Of a stretch of DNA of 64,000 bases, positions 50,654 to 60,587 are shown piece after piece. This DNA is from Alloyangia mangrovi. GTDB taxonomy: Bacteria > Pseudomonadota > Alphaproteobacteria > Rhodobacterales > Rhodobacteraceae. Location: contig NZ_NTHN02000015.1 in the NCBI RefSeq assembly GCF_002300555.2, positions 1-64,000 of the forward strand. Reading direction: 5' to 3'. The position numbers and the translations under genes were made by a program. Position 1 is the first letter of the stretch, and each line of letters starts with the position of its first letter. The notes under the pieces were generated by a model. The model had not been told where the DNA came from. It ran no database searches and saw only the letters and a list, made by a program, of their open reading frames with translations.

Positions 50654-51563
50654 ATGCCACTGACCCGCAGGCACCTGCTGCAAACCGCCGCGGCTGCCGG
50701 CCTCGCGCCGCTGCTGCCCCGTAAGCTGATCGCCGAGGCGACCCTCGGCACCGGCCGGCTGATCACCGTGAGCGACGGCAACCTCGTGCTGCCCGGAGAC
50801 TTCATCTTCGCCGGCATGCCCGAAGCCGAGCTGGCCGGGATCCTCGCGGCACAGCACATCGACCGCCAGCGCCTGACGCCCGAATGCAACGTGACCCTCT
50901 GGCAGGACGGCGAGCAGACCGTGCTCTTCGACGTCGGCGCGGGACCGGACTTCATGGACAGCGCCGGCGCGTTGCAGGACAACCTCGGGGCCGCCGGGAT
51001 CAGCCCCGACCAGGTGACTGCGGTGGTCTTCACCCACGCGCATCCCGATCACATCTGGGGGCTACTTGACGATTTCGACGAGCCGGCTTTTCCCGAGGCG
51101 CGCTACCTGATGGGCCGCGCCGAGTGGGACTACTGGTGGGATCCGGCGACTGCGGACAGCATTGGCGCAGAGCGTCAGCTCTTCGCCCTCGGTGCGCGGA
51201 GGCGGATGGAGGCAATCGAGGACCGGATAGAGCGGTTCGAGGATGGCACCGAGATCCTGCCCGGCCTTACAGCCATGCTCCTGCCCGGCCACACGCCCGG
51301 ACACATGGGCTTCGAGCTGCGGCAGGGGGGGCGAGCAAGTGCTGATCGTCGGGGATGCCATCGGCAATGACCACGTGGCATTTGCCCGCCCGGGCTGGCA
51401 GGCGAACTCGGACCAGGACCCGGAGCTGGGCGCGAAGACCCGCGTGGCGCTGATGGATCGGCTGGCGCGGGAGCAGGTGCCGGTGATCGGCTTCCACCTC
51501 TCGCAGGGGGGCATGGGGCACGTGGAGCGTGCGGGCGACGGCTACCGCTACGTGCCGCTCTGA
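50654..51563 (+). CDS. soxH: SoxH-like metallo-beta-lactamase fold hydrolase, with an apparent frameshift
   Basis: The protein has a Tat signal (LTRRHLLQTAAAAGLAPLLP) and a metallo-beta-lactamase fold with the zinc motif VVFTHAHPDHIWGLL (HxHxDH) near residue 120 and LLPGHTPGHMGFELRQGG. In sox clusters such a protein is SoxH; its function is unclear. The frame breaks at a run of seven G (51325-51331); with six the product continues EQVLIVGDAIGNDHVAFARPGW to a stop at 51563, about 302 residues. I start at ATG 50654 behind GGAGGAGAG. Its placement after soxT and the upstream site point to co-regulation with sox. Confidence 0.85.
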
Positions 51564-51596
51564 GGCGCGGGGCGGCGGGGCCGCCCCTGCCCATCT

Positions 51597-53021
51597 TCAG
51601 TGCGCGATCATCACGTGGCGCGCCACGGTGTAATCCTCGAGCGCGTACATCGACATGTCCTTGCCGTAGCCCGACTGCTTGAGTCCGCCATGCGGCATCT
51701 CGTTGACCAGCATGAAGTGCGTGTTCACCCAGGTGCAGCCGTATTGCAGCCGCGCCGACATATCGAGCGCGCGGCCGATGTTCTCGGTCCAGACCGACGA
51801 GGCGAGCCCGTACTGGCTGTCGTTGGCCCAGGCGACGGCGGTATCGGCATCGTCGAAGCGGGTGACCGAGACGACGGGGCCGAAGACCTCGCGCTGGACG
51901 ATCTCGTCCTCCTGCAGCGCGCCGGCGATGACGGTCGGGCGGTAGTAGAAGCCCGAGCCCTCGTGCAGGGCGCCGCCGGTGGTCACCTCGATGTGCTTCA
52001 GTTCCGAGGCGCGCTGCACGAAGCTCGCCACCCGGTCGCGCTGGCGCTGCGAGATCAGCGGCGGGACCTCGTTCTTCGTGTCGTCGGCATCGTCAAAGGT
52101 GATCGAGGAGACGGCGGAGGAGAGATCCGCCACGAGGTTGTCGTAGACCTTCGCCCCCGCGTAGATGCGGCAGGCGGCGGTGCAGTCCTGCCCGGCGTTG
52201 TAATAGCCGAAGGCGCGCAGCCCCTCGACGACGCGGCCCAGGTCGGCGTCGTCCATGACGATCACCGGGGCCTTGCCGCCGAGCTCGAGGTGCGTGCGCT
52301 TGACCGACTTCGAGGCCGCTTGCAGCACCTTGCGCCCGGTCGCCACGTCGCCGGTGATCGACACCATGTCGACCTGCGGGTGGTTGATCAGCGCGTTGCC
52401 GACGGTGGCGCCCTGGCCGACGATCACGTTGACCACGCCCGCCGGGAAGATGCCGGCGATGATCTCGGCCATCAAGAGCGCGGTCAGTGGCGTCTGTTCC
52501 GAGGGTTTCATCACCACCGTGTTGCCGCCCGCGAGCGCCGGGGCCAGCTTCCAGGCCATCATCATCATCGGGTAGTTCCACGGCGCGATCGAGGCGACGA
52601 CGCCGATCGGATCACGGCGGATCATCGAGGTATGGCCCTCCATGTACTCGCCCGCCACCGGCCCGTGCATGTTCCGCACCGCGCCGGCGAAGAAGCGGAA
52701 GCAGTCGGCCACCGCCGGAACCTCGTCGTTGCGCACACATTCGATCGGCTTGCCGCAGTTGAGCGACTCCAGCTTCACGAACTCCTCGGCGCGCGCCTCG
52801 ATGGCGTCGGCCAGCGCGAGCAGCAGGCCCGAGCGGTGCGCGGCGGTGGTGCGCGCCCAGCCGGGGAAGGCGGCGCGGGCGGCACCCACGGCGCGGTTCA
52901 CCTGGTCCATGTCCGCCTCGGGCATCTTCACGATCAGCGCGCCGGTGCGCGGGTTGAGCACCGCCTCTTCGGTCTCTTTCCCGGCTTCCTGTGCGCCGCC
53001 GATCAGCATCTTGGTCTGCAT
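51597..53021 (-). CDS. Aldehyde dehydrogenase, probable gamma-aminobutyraldehyde dehydrogenase
   Basis: The 474-residue enzyme is an NAD(P)-dependent aldehyde dehydrogenase. Marks include [34 protein letters not shown], the ELGGKAP segment with the catalytic Glu near residue 247, and the catalytic Cys in [19 protein letters not shown]. Close relatives (PatD/PuuC type) oxidise aminobutyraldehyde from putrescine, which agrees with the polyamine-type ABC transporter upstream in the same operon. I start at ATG 53021, six bases behind GGAGG, not at ATG 53036. Betaine or other aldehydes remain possible substrates. Confidence 0.86.
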   Translation of the reverse strand: MQTKMLIGGAQEAGKETEEAVLNPRTGALIVKMPEADMDQVNRAVGAARAAFPGWARTTAAHRSGLLLALADAIEARAEEFVKLESLNCGKPIECVRNDEVPAVADCFRFFAGAVRNMHGPVAGEYMEGHTSMIRRDPIGVVASIAPWNYPMMMMAWKLAPALAGGNTVVMKPSEQTPLTALLMAEIIAGIFPAGVVNVIVGQGATVGNALINHPQVDMVSITGDVATGRKVLQAASKSVKRTHLELGGKAPVIVMDDADLGRVVEGLRAFGYYNAGQDCTAACRIYAGAKVYDNLVADLSSAVSSITFDDADDTKNEVPPLISQRQRDRVASFVQRASELKHIEVTTGGALHEGSGFYYRPTVIAGALQEDEIVQREVFGPVVSVTRFDDADTAVAWANDSQYGLASSVWTENIGRALDMSARLQYGCTWVNTHFMLVNEMPHGGLKQSGYGKDMSMYALEDYTVARHVMIAH

Positions 53022-53046
53022 GATGTCCTCCGTCATTTTCCGTTCT

Positions 53047-53853
53047 TTACTTGCCCTGTCCCGCGACCGCTTCGGTCCCGCGGGTGAGATAATAGGCGCC
53101 CAGGATGGGCAGCAGGGTGACCAGCACCACGACCATGGCGACCACGTTGGTCACCGGGCGTTCGCGCGGGCGCACCAGTTCCTCGAGCATCCAGATCGGC
53201 AGCGTCTGCTGCTGACCGGCGGTGAAGGTGGTGACGATGACCTCGTCGAAGCTGAGCGCGAAGGCCAGCATGCCGCCCACCACCAGCGCGGTGGCGATGT
53301 TGGGCAGGATGACGTGGCGCAGCGTCTGGAAGAGGTTGGCGCCGAGGTCCATCGAAGCCTCGATGAGGCTGCCGCTGGTGCGGCGGAAGCGGGCGACGGC
53401 GTTGTTGTAGACGATCACCACGCAGAAGGTCGCGTGGCCGAGCACGATGGTCCAGGTGCTGAACGGCACCTCGGCGATCGAGAAGGCCGAGCGCAGGGCA
53501 ATCCCCGTCACCACGCCGGGCAGAGCGATCGGCAGGATCACCAAGAGCGAGATGCTCTCGCGGCCGAAGAACTTCGTGCGGCTCACCGCGGCGGCGCAGA
53601 GCGTGCCGAGGATCATCGCGAGCAGCGTCGAGATCGCCGCGACCTTGAGGCTGAGGGCCATCGCCTCCCAGACGTCGGGCCGGTTCCATGTCGCCGCGAA
53701 CCATTTCAGCGTGTAGCCGGGCGGTGGCCACTGGAAGGATTTCTCCTCGGTGGTGAAGGCGTAGACGAAGATCAGCGCGATCGGCAGGTGCAGGAACAGC
53801 AGCCCCGCAGCGGCGGCGATCTTCAGCTTCAGCGAGGCGCGGTCAGAGTGCAT
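53047..53853 (-). CDS. potC: Polyamine-type ABC transporter permease (PotC-like)
   Basis: The 268-residue permease has six helices and a binding-protein-dependent transport motif near residues 170-190 ([21 protein letters not shown]; the EAA loop contacts the ATPase). The N-terminus [29 protein letters not shown] is typical of PotC. It overlaps potB by 11 bases and precedes the ALDH gene by 25 bases, so all are likely one operon. Confidence 0.87.
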   Translation of the reverse strand: MHSDRASLKLKIAAAAGLLFLHLPIALIFVYAFTTEEKSFQWPPPGYTLKWFAATWNRPDVWEAMALSLKVAAISTLLAMILGTLCAAAVSRTKFFGRESISLLVILPIALPGVVTGIALRSAFSIAEVPFSTWTIVLGHATFCVVIVYNNAVARFRRTSGSLIEASMDLGANLFQTLRHVILPNIATALVVGGMLAFALSFDEVIVTTFTAGQQQTLPIWMLEELVRPRERPVTNVVAMVVVLVTLLPILGAYYLTRGTEAVAGQGK

Positions 53854-54799
53854 CGAAGGCCCCCATGCGCTTGGCGATCCAGAGGTAGACGCCCATGATC
53901 ACGATTGGCACCACGGCGAAGGCGGCGGCCAGCGGGATGTTCCCGGCGATGCCCTGGTGCTGGTAGACGGCCTGCCCGATGAAGAGCCGTGAGGTGCCGA
54001 TGATCTGCGGGATGATGTAATCGCCGAGCGTCAGCGAGAAGGTGAAGATCGAGCCCGCGATCACCCCCGGCAGCGCCAGCGGCAAGAGCACGTGGCGGAA
54101 GGTCTGCGCGGGTGTCGCGCCGAGATCGCCGCTGGCCTCCAGCATCGAACCCGGCACCCGCTCCAGCGCGGCCTGAATGGGCAGCACCATGTAGGGCAGC
54201 CAGACGTAGACGAAGACAAGGAAGGTGCCCGTGGGGCTGACCGAGAGCGAATTGCCCCCGATGACCGGCAGCGCGAGATAGGCGTCGAGCAGCCAGGTCA
54301 GGTGCAGCCATTCGAAGATCCACGTCAGGATGCCCTCCTTGGCGAGGATCAGCTTCCACGCGTAGACCTTGACCAGGTAGCTCGACCACAGCGGCATCAT
54401 GATCCCGAGATAGAAAATCGCCCGCCATGCGCCCTTGGCGTAGCGCGCCGCGTAATAGGCGATTGGGAAGGCGATCACGGCGGAGGCGAGGGTGACGATG
54501 GTCGCCATGCCCACCGTGCGGCGGATGATGTCGAAATTGGCCGGGGTGAAGAGCTCGGCGTAGGTCGCCAGAGTGATCTCGTGGTTGATCAGCCCGGTGA
54601 AGTGGTCGATCGAGAAGAAGCTCTGCAGCAGCAACGCGAAGAGCGAACCGAGGTAGATGATCCCCAGCCAGAGCGCCGGCGGCGTCAGCAGGATGAGCAG
54701 CAGCAGCGTCGGGCGCCGCCAGAGCGTGTCCGAGACCCGCGTCAGCAGCCCCTCGGAGGGGCCTGCCTGCGCGGAGGGGTGCGTATCGGCCATGCTCAT
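53843..54799 (-). CDS. potB: Polyamine-type ABC transporter permease (PotB-like)
   Basis: The 318-residue permease has six helices with the EAA motif [25 protein letters not shown] near residue 218. The long N-terminal region ([24 protein letters not shown]) is typical of PotB. The start ATG overlaps the potA stop (ATGA), and it overlaps potC by 11 bases. It would form the membrane channel with PotC. Confidence 0.87.
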   Translation of the reverse strand: MSMADTHPSAQAGPSEGLLTRVSDTLWRRPTLLLLILLTPPALWLGIIYLGSLFALLLQSFFSIDHFTGLINHEITLATYAELFTPANFDIIRRTVGMATIVTLASAVIAFPIAYYAARYAKGAWRAIFYLGIMMPLWSSYLVKVYAWKLILAKEGILTWIFEWLHLTWLLDAYLALPVIGGNSLSVSPTGTFLVFVYVWLPYMVLPIQAALERVPGSMLEASGDLGATPAQTFRHVLLPLALPGVIAGSIFTFSLTLGDYIIPQIIGTSRLFIGQAVYQHQGIAGNIPLAAAFAVVPIVIMGVYLWIAKRMGAFDAL

Positions 54800-55818
54800 G
54801 CTCCGACCCGCTGCCCGACCTGCTGCCCGGCCCGTTCACTGGCCCGCATCAGGTGCAGGTCCTCGGGCGCCCAGGTCAGCGCCACCTCGTCACCTTCACG
54901 CGGGCGGGCCACGTCCTGCGGCAACAGCGCGGTCAGCCGCGTGCCCTCCGCGTCGAAGCTGACGCGCGTGCTGAGGCCGAGGAAGCTGAGCCCGGTCACC
55001 CGCGCCTTCAGAGGCCCCTCAGGGGCGAGCCGCAGCCGCTCGGGGCGGATTGCGGCAGGGCAGGTCTCGCCGGTCAGCCGCGCCACCAGCGCCTCGGGCA
55101 GCACGTTCGACGAGCCGACGAAATCGGCGACAAAGGGCACCTCGGGGCGGAAGTAGATGTCCTCGGGGCTGCCGACCTGGATGATCTTGCCGTCGTTGAA
55201 CACGGCGACGCGGTCGGCCATCGACAGCGCCTCGCCCTGGTCATGGGTGACGAAGACGAAGGTGATGCCGAGCTGGCGCTGCAGGGTCTTCAGCTCTTCC
55301 TGCATCTGCTCGCGCAGCTTGAGGTCGAGCGCACCCAGCGGCTCGTCGAGCAGCAGCACACGCGGCTTGTTCACCAGTGCCCGCGCGAGCGCGACGCGCT
55401 GGCGCTGGCCGCCCGACAGCTCCGACGGTTTGCGGCTGCCGTAGCCGCCGAGCCGCACCATCTCGAGCGCCGCCTCGGCCTCGGCGTGGCGCTCGCGCTT
55501 GCCGCGCCCGGCGATCATCAGCCCGTAGGCGACGTTGTCGCGGACATTGAGATGCGGAAAGAGCGCGTAATCCTGGAACACCGTGTTCACCTGCCGCTTG
55601 TAGGGGGGCAGGTCAGCGACGGGCGCGCCGAAGATGCGGATGTCGCCCCCGGTGGGGCGCTCGAAGCCGGCGATCAGCCGCAGGCAGGTGGTCTTGCCCG
55701 AGCCCGAGGGCCCCAGCATGGCGAAGAACTCGCCTTCGGCAATGTCGAGGATGACGTCATCCACCGCCTTCACCGCACCGAAGTGGCGGGAGACGTGGTC
55801 GAAGCTCACGGCTGGCAT
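54796..55818 (-). CDS. potA: Polyamine-type ABC transporter ATP-binding protein (PotA-like)
   Basis: The 340-residue ATPase has Walker A GPSGSGKTT near residue 35, Q-loop FQDYALFPHLNVRDNVAYGL, signature LSGGQRQRVALARAL, Walker B VLLLDEPLGALD, and H-loop VFVTHDQGEALSMADR, with a C-terminal TOBE domain. It lies 65 bases after the potD-like binding-protein gene and overlaps potB. A full importer is therefore encoded here. Confidence 0.9.
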   Translation of the reverse strand: MPAVSFDHVSRHFGAVKAVDDVILDIAEGEFFAMLGPSGSGKTTCLRLIAGFERPTGGDIRIFGAPVADLPPYKRQVNTVFQDYALFPHLNVRDNVAYGLMIAGRGKRERHAEAEAALEMVRLGGYGSRKPSELSGGQRQRVALARALVNKPRVLLLDEPLGALDLKLREQMQEELKTLQRQLGITFVFVTHDQGEALSMADRVAVFNDGKIIQVGSPEDIYFRPEVPFVADFVGSSNVLPEALVARLTGETCPAAIRPERLRLAPEGPLKARVTGLSFLGLSTRVSFDAEGTRLTALLPQDVARPREGDEVALTWAPEDLHLMRASERAGQQVGQRVGA

Positions 55819-55883
55819 GGGAGTATTCCGGTTCTTGTGCCCGCGCCGCAGGCGGCGGCGCGGGGAAGGTCAGGGAAGGCGGA

Positions 55884-57041
55884 TCAGCGGCCGCCGATCA
55901 CGCCGATGTAGTCGGACACCCAGCGGTAGTAGGGCACGCATTCGCCCTGGCTCTCGCAATTGGCTACCGGGGTCTTCCAGAACTTGATCTTGTCGAACTG
56001 CGCGAGGCCGTTGGCGTCGCAGCCTTCCTGGGTCTGCATGCCCGAGCCGTCCGAGCAGGCGGCGGGCACCGAGGGCACCGCGCCGAACCAGACCGAAAGG
56101 TCGGACTGCAGGTTGGATGACAGCGTGTGCTCCATCCACTTGTAGGCGCAGTTCGGGTGCTCGGCCTCGGCGTGCAACATGGTGGTGTCGGCCCAGCCGG
56201 TGGCGCCCTCCTCGGGGATCACCGAGGCGACGGGCACGCCGTCGGCCTGCAGCAGGTTGACCTGGAACGGCCACGAACCCGAGGCGACGATGCCCTCGTT
56301 CTTGAAGTCGTCGATCTGGATGAAGGCGTCGTGCCAGTAGCGGCTCACCAGCTCGCGCTGTGCACGCAGCAGGTCGAGCGCGGCGGCATACTGGTCGGCG
56401 TTCAGCTCGTAGGGATCGGTGATCCCCAGCTCAGGCTTGTGCGCCATCAGGTAGTTGGCGGCGTCGGCGATGTGGATCGGGCCGTCATAGGCCTGCACCC
56501 GGCCCTTGTTGTTCGACCCGTCGGCAAGGGTCATCTCCTCGAAGACCACGTTCCACGAGGTCGGCGCTTCGGGGAAGGCCTCGGTGTTGTACATCAGCAC
56601 GTTCGGGCCCCACATGTACGGGGTGCCGTAATGCTCGCCGTTCACCGTATGCCAGGGCGCGTCCTTCAGGCGGTCGTCGACGGTGCTCCACGAGGGGATC
56701 AGATCGACGTTGATCGGCTGCACGCGCTTGCCCGCGATCATCCGCAGCGAGGCGTCGCCCGAGGCGGTCACGAGGTCGAAGCCGCCCTCGTTCATCAGCG
56801 CGACCATCTCGTCCGAGGTGTTGGCGGTCTTCACCGAGACCTTGCAGGAGGTCGCTTCCTCGAACTTGGTCACCCAGTCGAAGGCGGCATCGGTCTCGCC
56901 GCGCTCGATGTAGCCGGCCCAGGCGACGATCGACAGTTCGCCCTCGCCCTCGCCGATCTCGGTCATCTGCGCCACGGCGCTCGTCGCCAGCGAGGCGGCG
57001 GTGATCGCACTCACCACGGCGGTGATGAAACGGTTGGTCAT
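55884..57041 (-). CDS. potD: Polyamine-type ABC transporter substrate-binding protein (PotD-like)
   Basis: The 385-residue protein has a signal peptide (RFITAVVSAITAASLATSAVAQ) and a PotD/SBP_8-type fold with IVAWAGYIERGE, DLVTASGDASLRMIAGKRVQPIN and YGTPYMWGPNVLMYNTEAFPE. These resemble spermidine/putrescine and related quaternary-amine binding proteins. A cluster of four Cys near the C-terminus (CSDGSGMQTQEGC, CESQGEC) may form disulfides. I use ATG 57041 behind GGGAGAG; the longer frame adds 17 residues. It is the first gene of a putative potDABC-ALDH operon. Confidence 0.88.
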   Translation of the reverse strand: MTNRFITAVVSAITAASLATSAVAQMTEIGEGEGELSIVAWAGYIERGETDAAFDWVTKFEEATSCKVSVKTANTSDEMVALMNEGGFDLVTASGDASLRMIAGKRVQPINVDLIPSWSTVDDRLKDAPWHTVNGEHYGTPYMWGPNVLMYNTEAFPEAPTSWNVVFEEMTLADGSNNKGRVQAYDGPIHIADAANYLMAHKPELGITDPYELNADQYAAALDLLRAQRELVSRYWHDAFIQIDDFKNEGIVASGSWPFQVNLLQADGVPVASVIPEEGATGWADTTMLHAEAEHPNCAYKWMEHTLSSNLQSDLSVWFGAVPSVPAACSDGSGMQTQEGCDANGLAQFDKIKFWKTPVANCESQGECVPYYRWVSDYIGVIGGR

Positions 57042-57288
57042 TGCACTCTCCCTGTGGGCAGGCCGCGCGAGGCCAATGGCCGTGCAAAGCACGTCCCCGG
57101 CGCGGGCGGCGGCCCGAAATTCGCTGTTGGTTGTAGAGCCGGCGGCGGCCTGCGCCGTGGCACGGGGACGTCTTTCAGCCCTTCGGCCACGCGCCCTTGT
57201 TCCGCACCAAAATCATGTGACGGCGTCGCTGCGTTCGCAAATTCATTAATCAGAAATGATCATTCGGAAAAACCGATAGCTCGCCCCT

Positions 57289-58203
57289 TCAGAACCGCGC
57301 CGGTCTCTCCCCCTGTCCCATCCGCGCCAGCGACAGGAAATCCTGCACTGCTTCCGAGAGTGGCAGCCCCTTGCGCCAGACCATCCCCACCTGCACGATC
57401 GGCAGGCTGCCCGAGACGTCGCGGCTCTCGATCCGGTCGCCATCCAGAGACCATGGACGGTAAACGAGGTCTGGCAGCAGCGCCACGCCCGCGCCGGTGG
57501 CCACGAGGCTGCGCACGGCCTCCACCGAGCGCGTGCGGAAGGCGATCTGCGGCTTGCGTCCGAAGGCCGAGAGCAGCTTCACCGCCTCCTCCTCCATCTC
57601 GTCGACGTTGAGCATGATGAGCTGTTCGCGCGCCACGTCGTCGAGCCCAATGCTCTCGCGCGCCGTGAGCTTATGGCCCAGCGGCAGCCAGAGCCGGAAG
57701 GACGAGACGTCCAGAATTTCGGATTGCAGCGCCATGCGGTCGCGCAGGTTCGAGATCACCATCACCGCCACGTCGAGCTCGCCGCCGACCAGCAGGTGCT
57801 CGAGGTATTCGCCCTGATCCTCCAACGCCGAGACCTCCACCGCCGGATTCATCCGCCGGTAGCGCGACAGCAGGTCGGACATGACGTAGCCCGCCATCAG
57901 CGAGGTCACCCCGATGTTGAGTCGACCCTGCGTGGTGCCCGGTGCGCGCTGAAAGGCCCTCCGAGCCCCAGACACGTCCGAGAGGATCTTTGTCGCATGG
58001 CGCAGGAACTGGTGGCCGCTGTGGGTGATGTCCAGCCCGCGCGCATGGCGCTCGAAGAGGGTGACGCCGAGATCGGCTTCGAGGTTCTTCAGCGCCTCGG
58101 TCACCGCAGATTGCGAGATCGACAGCGTCTGCGCCGCGCCGATCACCGAGCCCTTCTCGGCCACGGCGACGAAATAGCGGAGTTGTTTCAAGGTGAAGGA
58201 CAT
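57289..58203 (-). CDS. LysR family transcriptional regulator
   Basis: The 304-residue protein has an N-terminal winged helix (LKQLRYFVAVAEKGSVIGAAQTLSISQSAVTEALKNLEADLG) and a C-terminal periplasmic-binding-like effector domain (GRLNIGVTSLMAGYVMSDLLSRY). It is divergent from the class V aminotransferase gene and 247 bases upstream of the polyamine-type operon on the same strand. A T-N11-A type dyad occurs in the divergent gap, so it likely regulates the aminotransferase gene and perhaps itself. I use ATG 58203; a longer frame would add 72 residues with no match. Confidence 0.9.
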   Translation of the reverse strand: MSFTLKQLRYFVAVAEKGSVIGAAQTLSISQSAVTEALKNLEADLGVTLFERHARGLDITHSGHQFLRHATKILSDVSGARRAFQRAPGTTQGRLNIGVTSLMAGYVMSDLLSRYRRMNPAVEVSALEDQGEYLEHLLVGGELDVAVMVISNLRDRMALQSEILDVSSFRLWLPLGHKLTARESIGLDDVAREQLIMLNVDEMEEEAVKLLSAFGRKPQIAFRTRSVEAVRSLVATGAGVALLPDLVYRPWSLDGDRIESRDVSGSLPIVQVGMVWRKGLPLSEAVQDFLSLARMGQGERPARF

Positions 58204-58379
58204 GGCGCGCTCCCCGGGTGACAGGCGCATTGAAGGGCGGTTTGCGCGCACCGCGCAAGCCTGTTCCTCGGGGAAAGGGCGACGCGCGGCTGAGGTGGGG
58301 CGGAGAGCGCACTCTGAGGACAGAGGTGACGCAGTGAGGTGAGTGAAGGGAATAATGTGCTCACAGAGTACAAATTCTT

Positions 58380-58400
58380 GGAATAGGATTGCTGCATTCC
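58380..58400 (+). promoter_or_regulatory. LysR-type operator (GGAAT-N11-ATTCC)
   Basis: GGAAT (58380-58384) and ATTCC (58396-58400) flank exactly 11 bases, the classic T-N11-A LysR box. It is in the 305-base gap between the divergent LysR and aminotransferase genes, about 110 bases upstream of the latter. Nothing else coding is supported in this gap. Confidence 0.65.
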
Positions 58401-58508
58401 GAGGCACTGGAGTGCCCATTTGGAAACTCCTGCCCTCCCGCTGGTGCTAGGCTGCGTGCAACCGCGATGAACGCGCAAAACTGCCCCATAGAGCAAGAAG
58501 AGCACCCC

Positions 58509-59939
58509 ATGTCCTGCACCGATCCCGCCGCCCTGCTGAGCTCCTTCCGCCAGGCCCTGCCGCCTGTCGCACAGATGGGCGAGGACATCGTGGGCAAGGG
58601 CGCGATGGTGGATGGGCCCTTCGGGCCGAAGCCGCTGGTCTATGCCGATTATGTCGCCTCGGGCCGGGCGCTGAAGACGCTCGAGATGTTCCTGCTCGAG
58701 AACGTGCTGCCGTATTACGCCAACAGCCACACCGAGGCCTCCTTCTGCGGCGGCTTCATGACCCGGCTGCGCGGGGCCGCCCGCGCCACCATCGCCGCCC
58801 ATTGCGGCGCCGGCCCCGAGCACGCGGTGATCTTCGCGGGCAGCGGGGCGACGGCGGGGCTCAACCGGCTGGTGCATCTGCTTGGCGCGGATCAGGGCAG
58901 GGTCAAGGTGATCCTCGGCCCCTACGAGCATCACTCCAACATCCTGCCCTGGCGCGAGAGCGGGGCGGAGGTGGTCGAGCTGCCCGAGGCCACCGACGGC
59001 GGGCCGGAGCTTGCCGCGCTCGATGCGGCCCTGGCGGACAGGGCGCAATACGACCGGGTGATCTGCGCCTTCTCGGCGGCCTCGAACGTCTCGGGACTCA
59101 TCGCCGACGTCGCGGGGCTCACCCGCCGGGTGAAGGAGGCCGGCGCGCTGATGGTCTGGGACTACGCCGGGGGCGGGCCCTACCTGCCCATGCGGATGGA
59201 CCAACAGGGCGCCGGCATCGACGCGCTGGTCTTCTCGCCGCACAAGTTCATCGGCGGGCCAGGTGCCTCGGGTGTGCTGGTGCTGCGCCGCGACGCGGTG
59301 GTTTCGTCGCGCCCGACTTGGGTCGGCGGCGGCACCGTGCGCTTCGTGTCTTCGGAGGGGCATGACTACACGGGGGCGCTGGAGGCGCGTGAGGAGGCGG
59401 GCACGCCCAATGTGGTGGGTGACATCCGTGCGGCGCTGGCGGTGATCGTCAAGGAAGAGATCGGCGTGGATTACATGGCGCGGCGCAACGCGGAGCTGGC
59501 GGCCCGGGCCATCGCGGCCTGGCAGGCCGAGCCTGGCATCGAGTTGCTTGGCAACACCGGCCCGGCGCGGCTCCCGGTGCTTTCCTTCCGCCTGCGCGAC
59601 CCGCGCGGTGGCCATATTCACCAGCAGCTCGCCACCAAGATGCTCAGCGACCGGTTCGGCATTCAGGCCCGCGGCGGTTGCGCCTGCGCCGGCCCCTACG
59701 TGCTGCGCCTGCTGGGCTATGACGCCGGGGCCGCGGCGCGGACCCGCGCGGCGATCCTCTCGGGGCAGGAGTTGGAGAAGCCCGGCTTCGTGCGGCTCAA
59801 CCTGTCGGTGCTGATGAGCGAGGCCGAGGTGAGCTACATCCTGCAGAGCGTCGCTACGCTCTCGCGCGACGCGGTGGCCTATGTCGGCGGCTACGAGGTC
59901 GACGGCGCCCGGGCGATCTTCTCGGCCAGCGCCGCCTGA
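58509..59939 (+). CDS. Class V aminotransferase/cysteine desulfurase-like PLP enzyme
   Basis: The 476-residue enzyme is a class V PLP enzyme. The substrate and cofactor regions include EASFCGGFMTRLRGAARATIAA, the PLP lysine in LVFSPHKFIGGPGASG, and the C-terminal loop IQARGGCACAGPYVLRLLG, with the catalytic-type cysteine seen in SufS/CsdA-like enzymes. A group with this longer form is common in roseobacters, of unknown substrate. ATG 58509 is my choice; ATG 58467 is an in-frame alternative. Control by the divergent LysR protein is likely. A role in sulfur amino-acid metabolism is possible but unproven. Confidence 0.82.
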   Translation: MSCTDPAALLSSFRQALPPVAQMGEDIVGKGAMVDGPFGPKPLVYADYVASGRALKTLEMFLLENVLPYYANSHTEASFCGGFMTRLRGAARATIAAHCGAGPEHAVIFAGSGATAGLNRLVHLLGADQGRVKVILGPYEHHSNILPWRESGAEVVELPEATDGGPELAALDAALADRAQYDRVICAFSAASNVSGLIADVAGLTRRVKEAGALMVWDYAGGGPYLPMRMDQQGAGIDALVFSPHKFIGGPGASGVLVLRRDAVVSSRPTWVGGGTVRFVSSEGHDYTGALEAREEAGTPNVVGDIRAALAVIVKEEIGVDYMARRNAELAARAIAAWQAEPGIELLGNTGPARLPVLSFRLRDPRGGHIHQQLATKMLSDRFGIQARGGCACAGPYVLRLLGYDAGAAARTRAAILSGQELEKPGFVRLNLSVLMSEAEVSYILQSVATLSRDAVAYVGGYEVDGARAIFSASAA

Positions 59940-59948
59940 GGCGGGACC

Positions 59949-60410
59949 TCAGGCGTAATCCAGCGGCAGCTCGGTGCTAGACTTGATCGTCTCCATGGCG
60001 AACATTGACGACACGTCGTGGATCTCCACCTTCTGGATCAGCCGCTGGTAGACCCGGTCGAAGGTGGCGATATCCGGCACCACGACGCGCAGCATGTAGT
60101 CGATCTCGCCCGCCAGCCGGAAGATGTCGACGATCTCGGGGATCTCCTCGGTCGCCTTGACAAAGGCGCTGGACCACGCGCGGCTGTGCTGGTTGGTCCG
60201 GATCGCCATGAAGACCGACACCCCGACGTTCAGCTTCTCCTCGTCGAGCAGCGCCACGCGGCGCTTGAAGTAGCCGCGCTCCTCGAGCTTGCGGATGCGC
60301 CGCCAGCAAGGGGTAGTGGTCAGGCCGATCTCGGCGGCGATCTCGGCAACCGGCATCTCGGCATTGCGCTGGAGCAGCGCGAGGATCTTCCGGTCGTATA
60401 AGTCGAGCAT
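59949..60410 (-). CDS. Lrp/AsnC family transcriptional regulator
   Basis: The 153-residue protein has the Lrp helix-turn-helix (YDRKILALLQRNAEMPVAEIAAEIGLTTTPCWRRIRKLEERGYF) and the RAM effector-binding domain (EIVDIFRLAGEIDYMLRVVVPDIATFDRVYQ). Such proteins sense amino acids. It is divergent from the AEC transporter gene at 60588 and may control it. Its end is nine bases from the convergent aminotransferase gene. Confidence 0.92.
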   Translation of the reverse strand: MLDLYDRKILALLQRNAEMPVAEIAAEIGLTTTPCWRRIRKLEERGYFKRRVALLDEEKLNVGVSVFMAIRTNQHSRAWSSAFVKATEEIPEIVDIFRLAGEIDYMLRVVVPDIATFDRVYQRLIQKVEIHDVSSMFAMETIKSSTELPLDYA

Positions 60411-60587
60411 GGAATTCTTCCCGAGGCTGCAATTGGGGTAATCTATCCTAAGTCTGCGGTAAATGGTAGTGCTGGAGTGCCTGACGCCGCCACTGGCAGA
60501 AGGCCGCTGACGTTGCAGCCCTGCCGGGCTATAGGGAGAGGGCGCCGTCCGGCCCGGGCCCTACGGCGGCATAACTGGAGTCGCGGC

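Noticed and set aside
57042-57288. Distant inverted repeat (ACGTCCCCG arms) upstream of the potD-like gene
   Set aside because: The arms are about 70 bases apart and the sequence between is simple GC-rich repeats; chance pairing is likely at this GC content.
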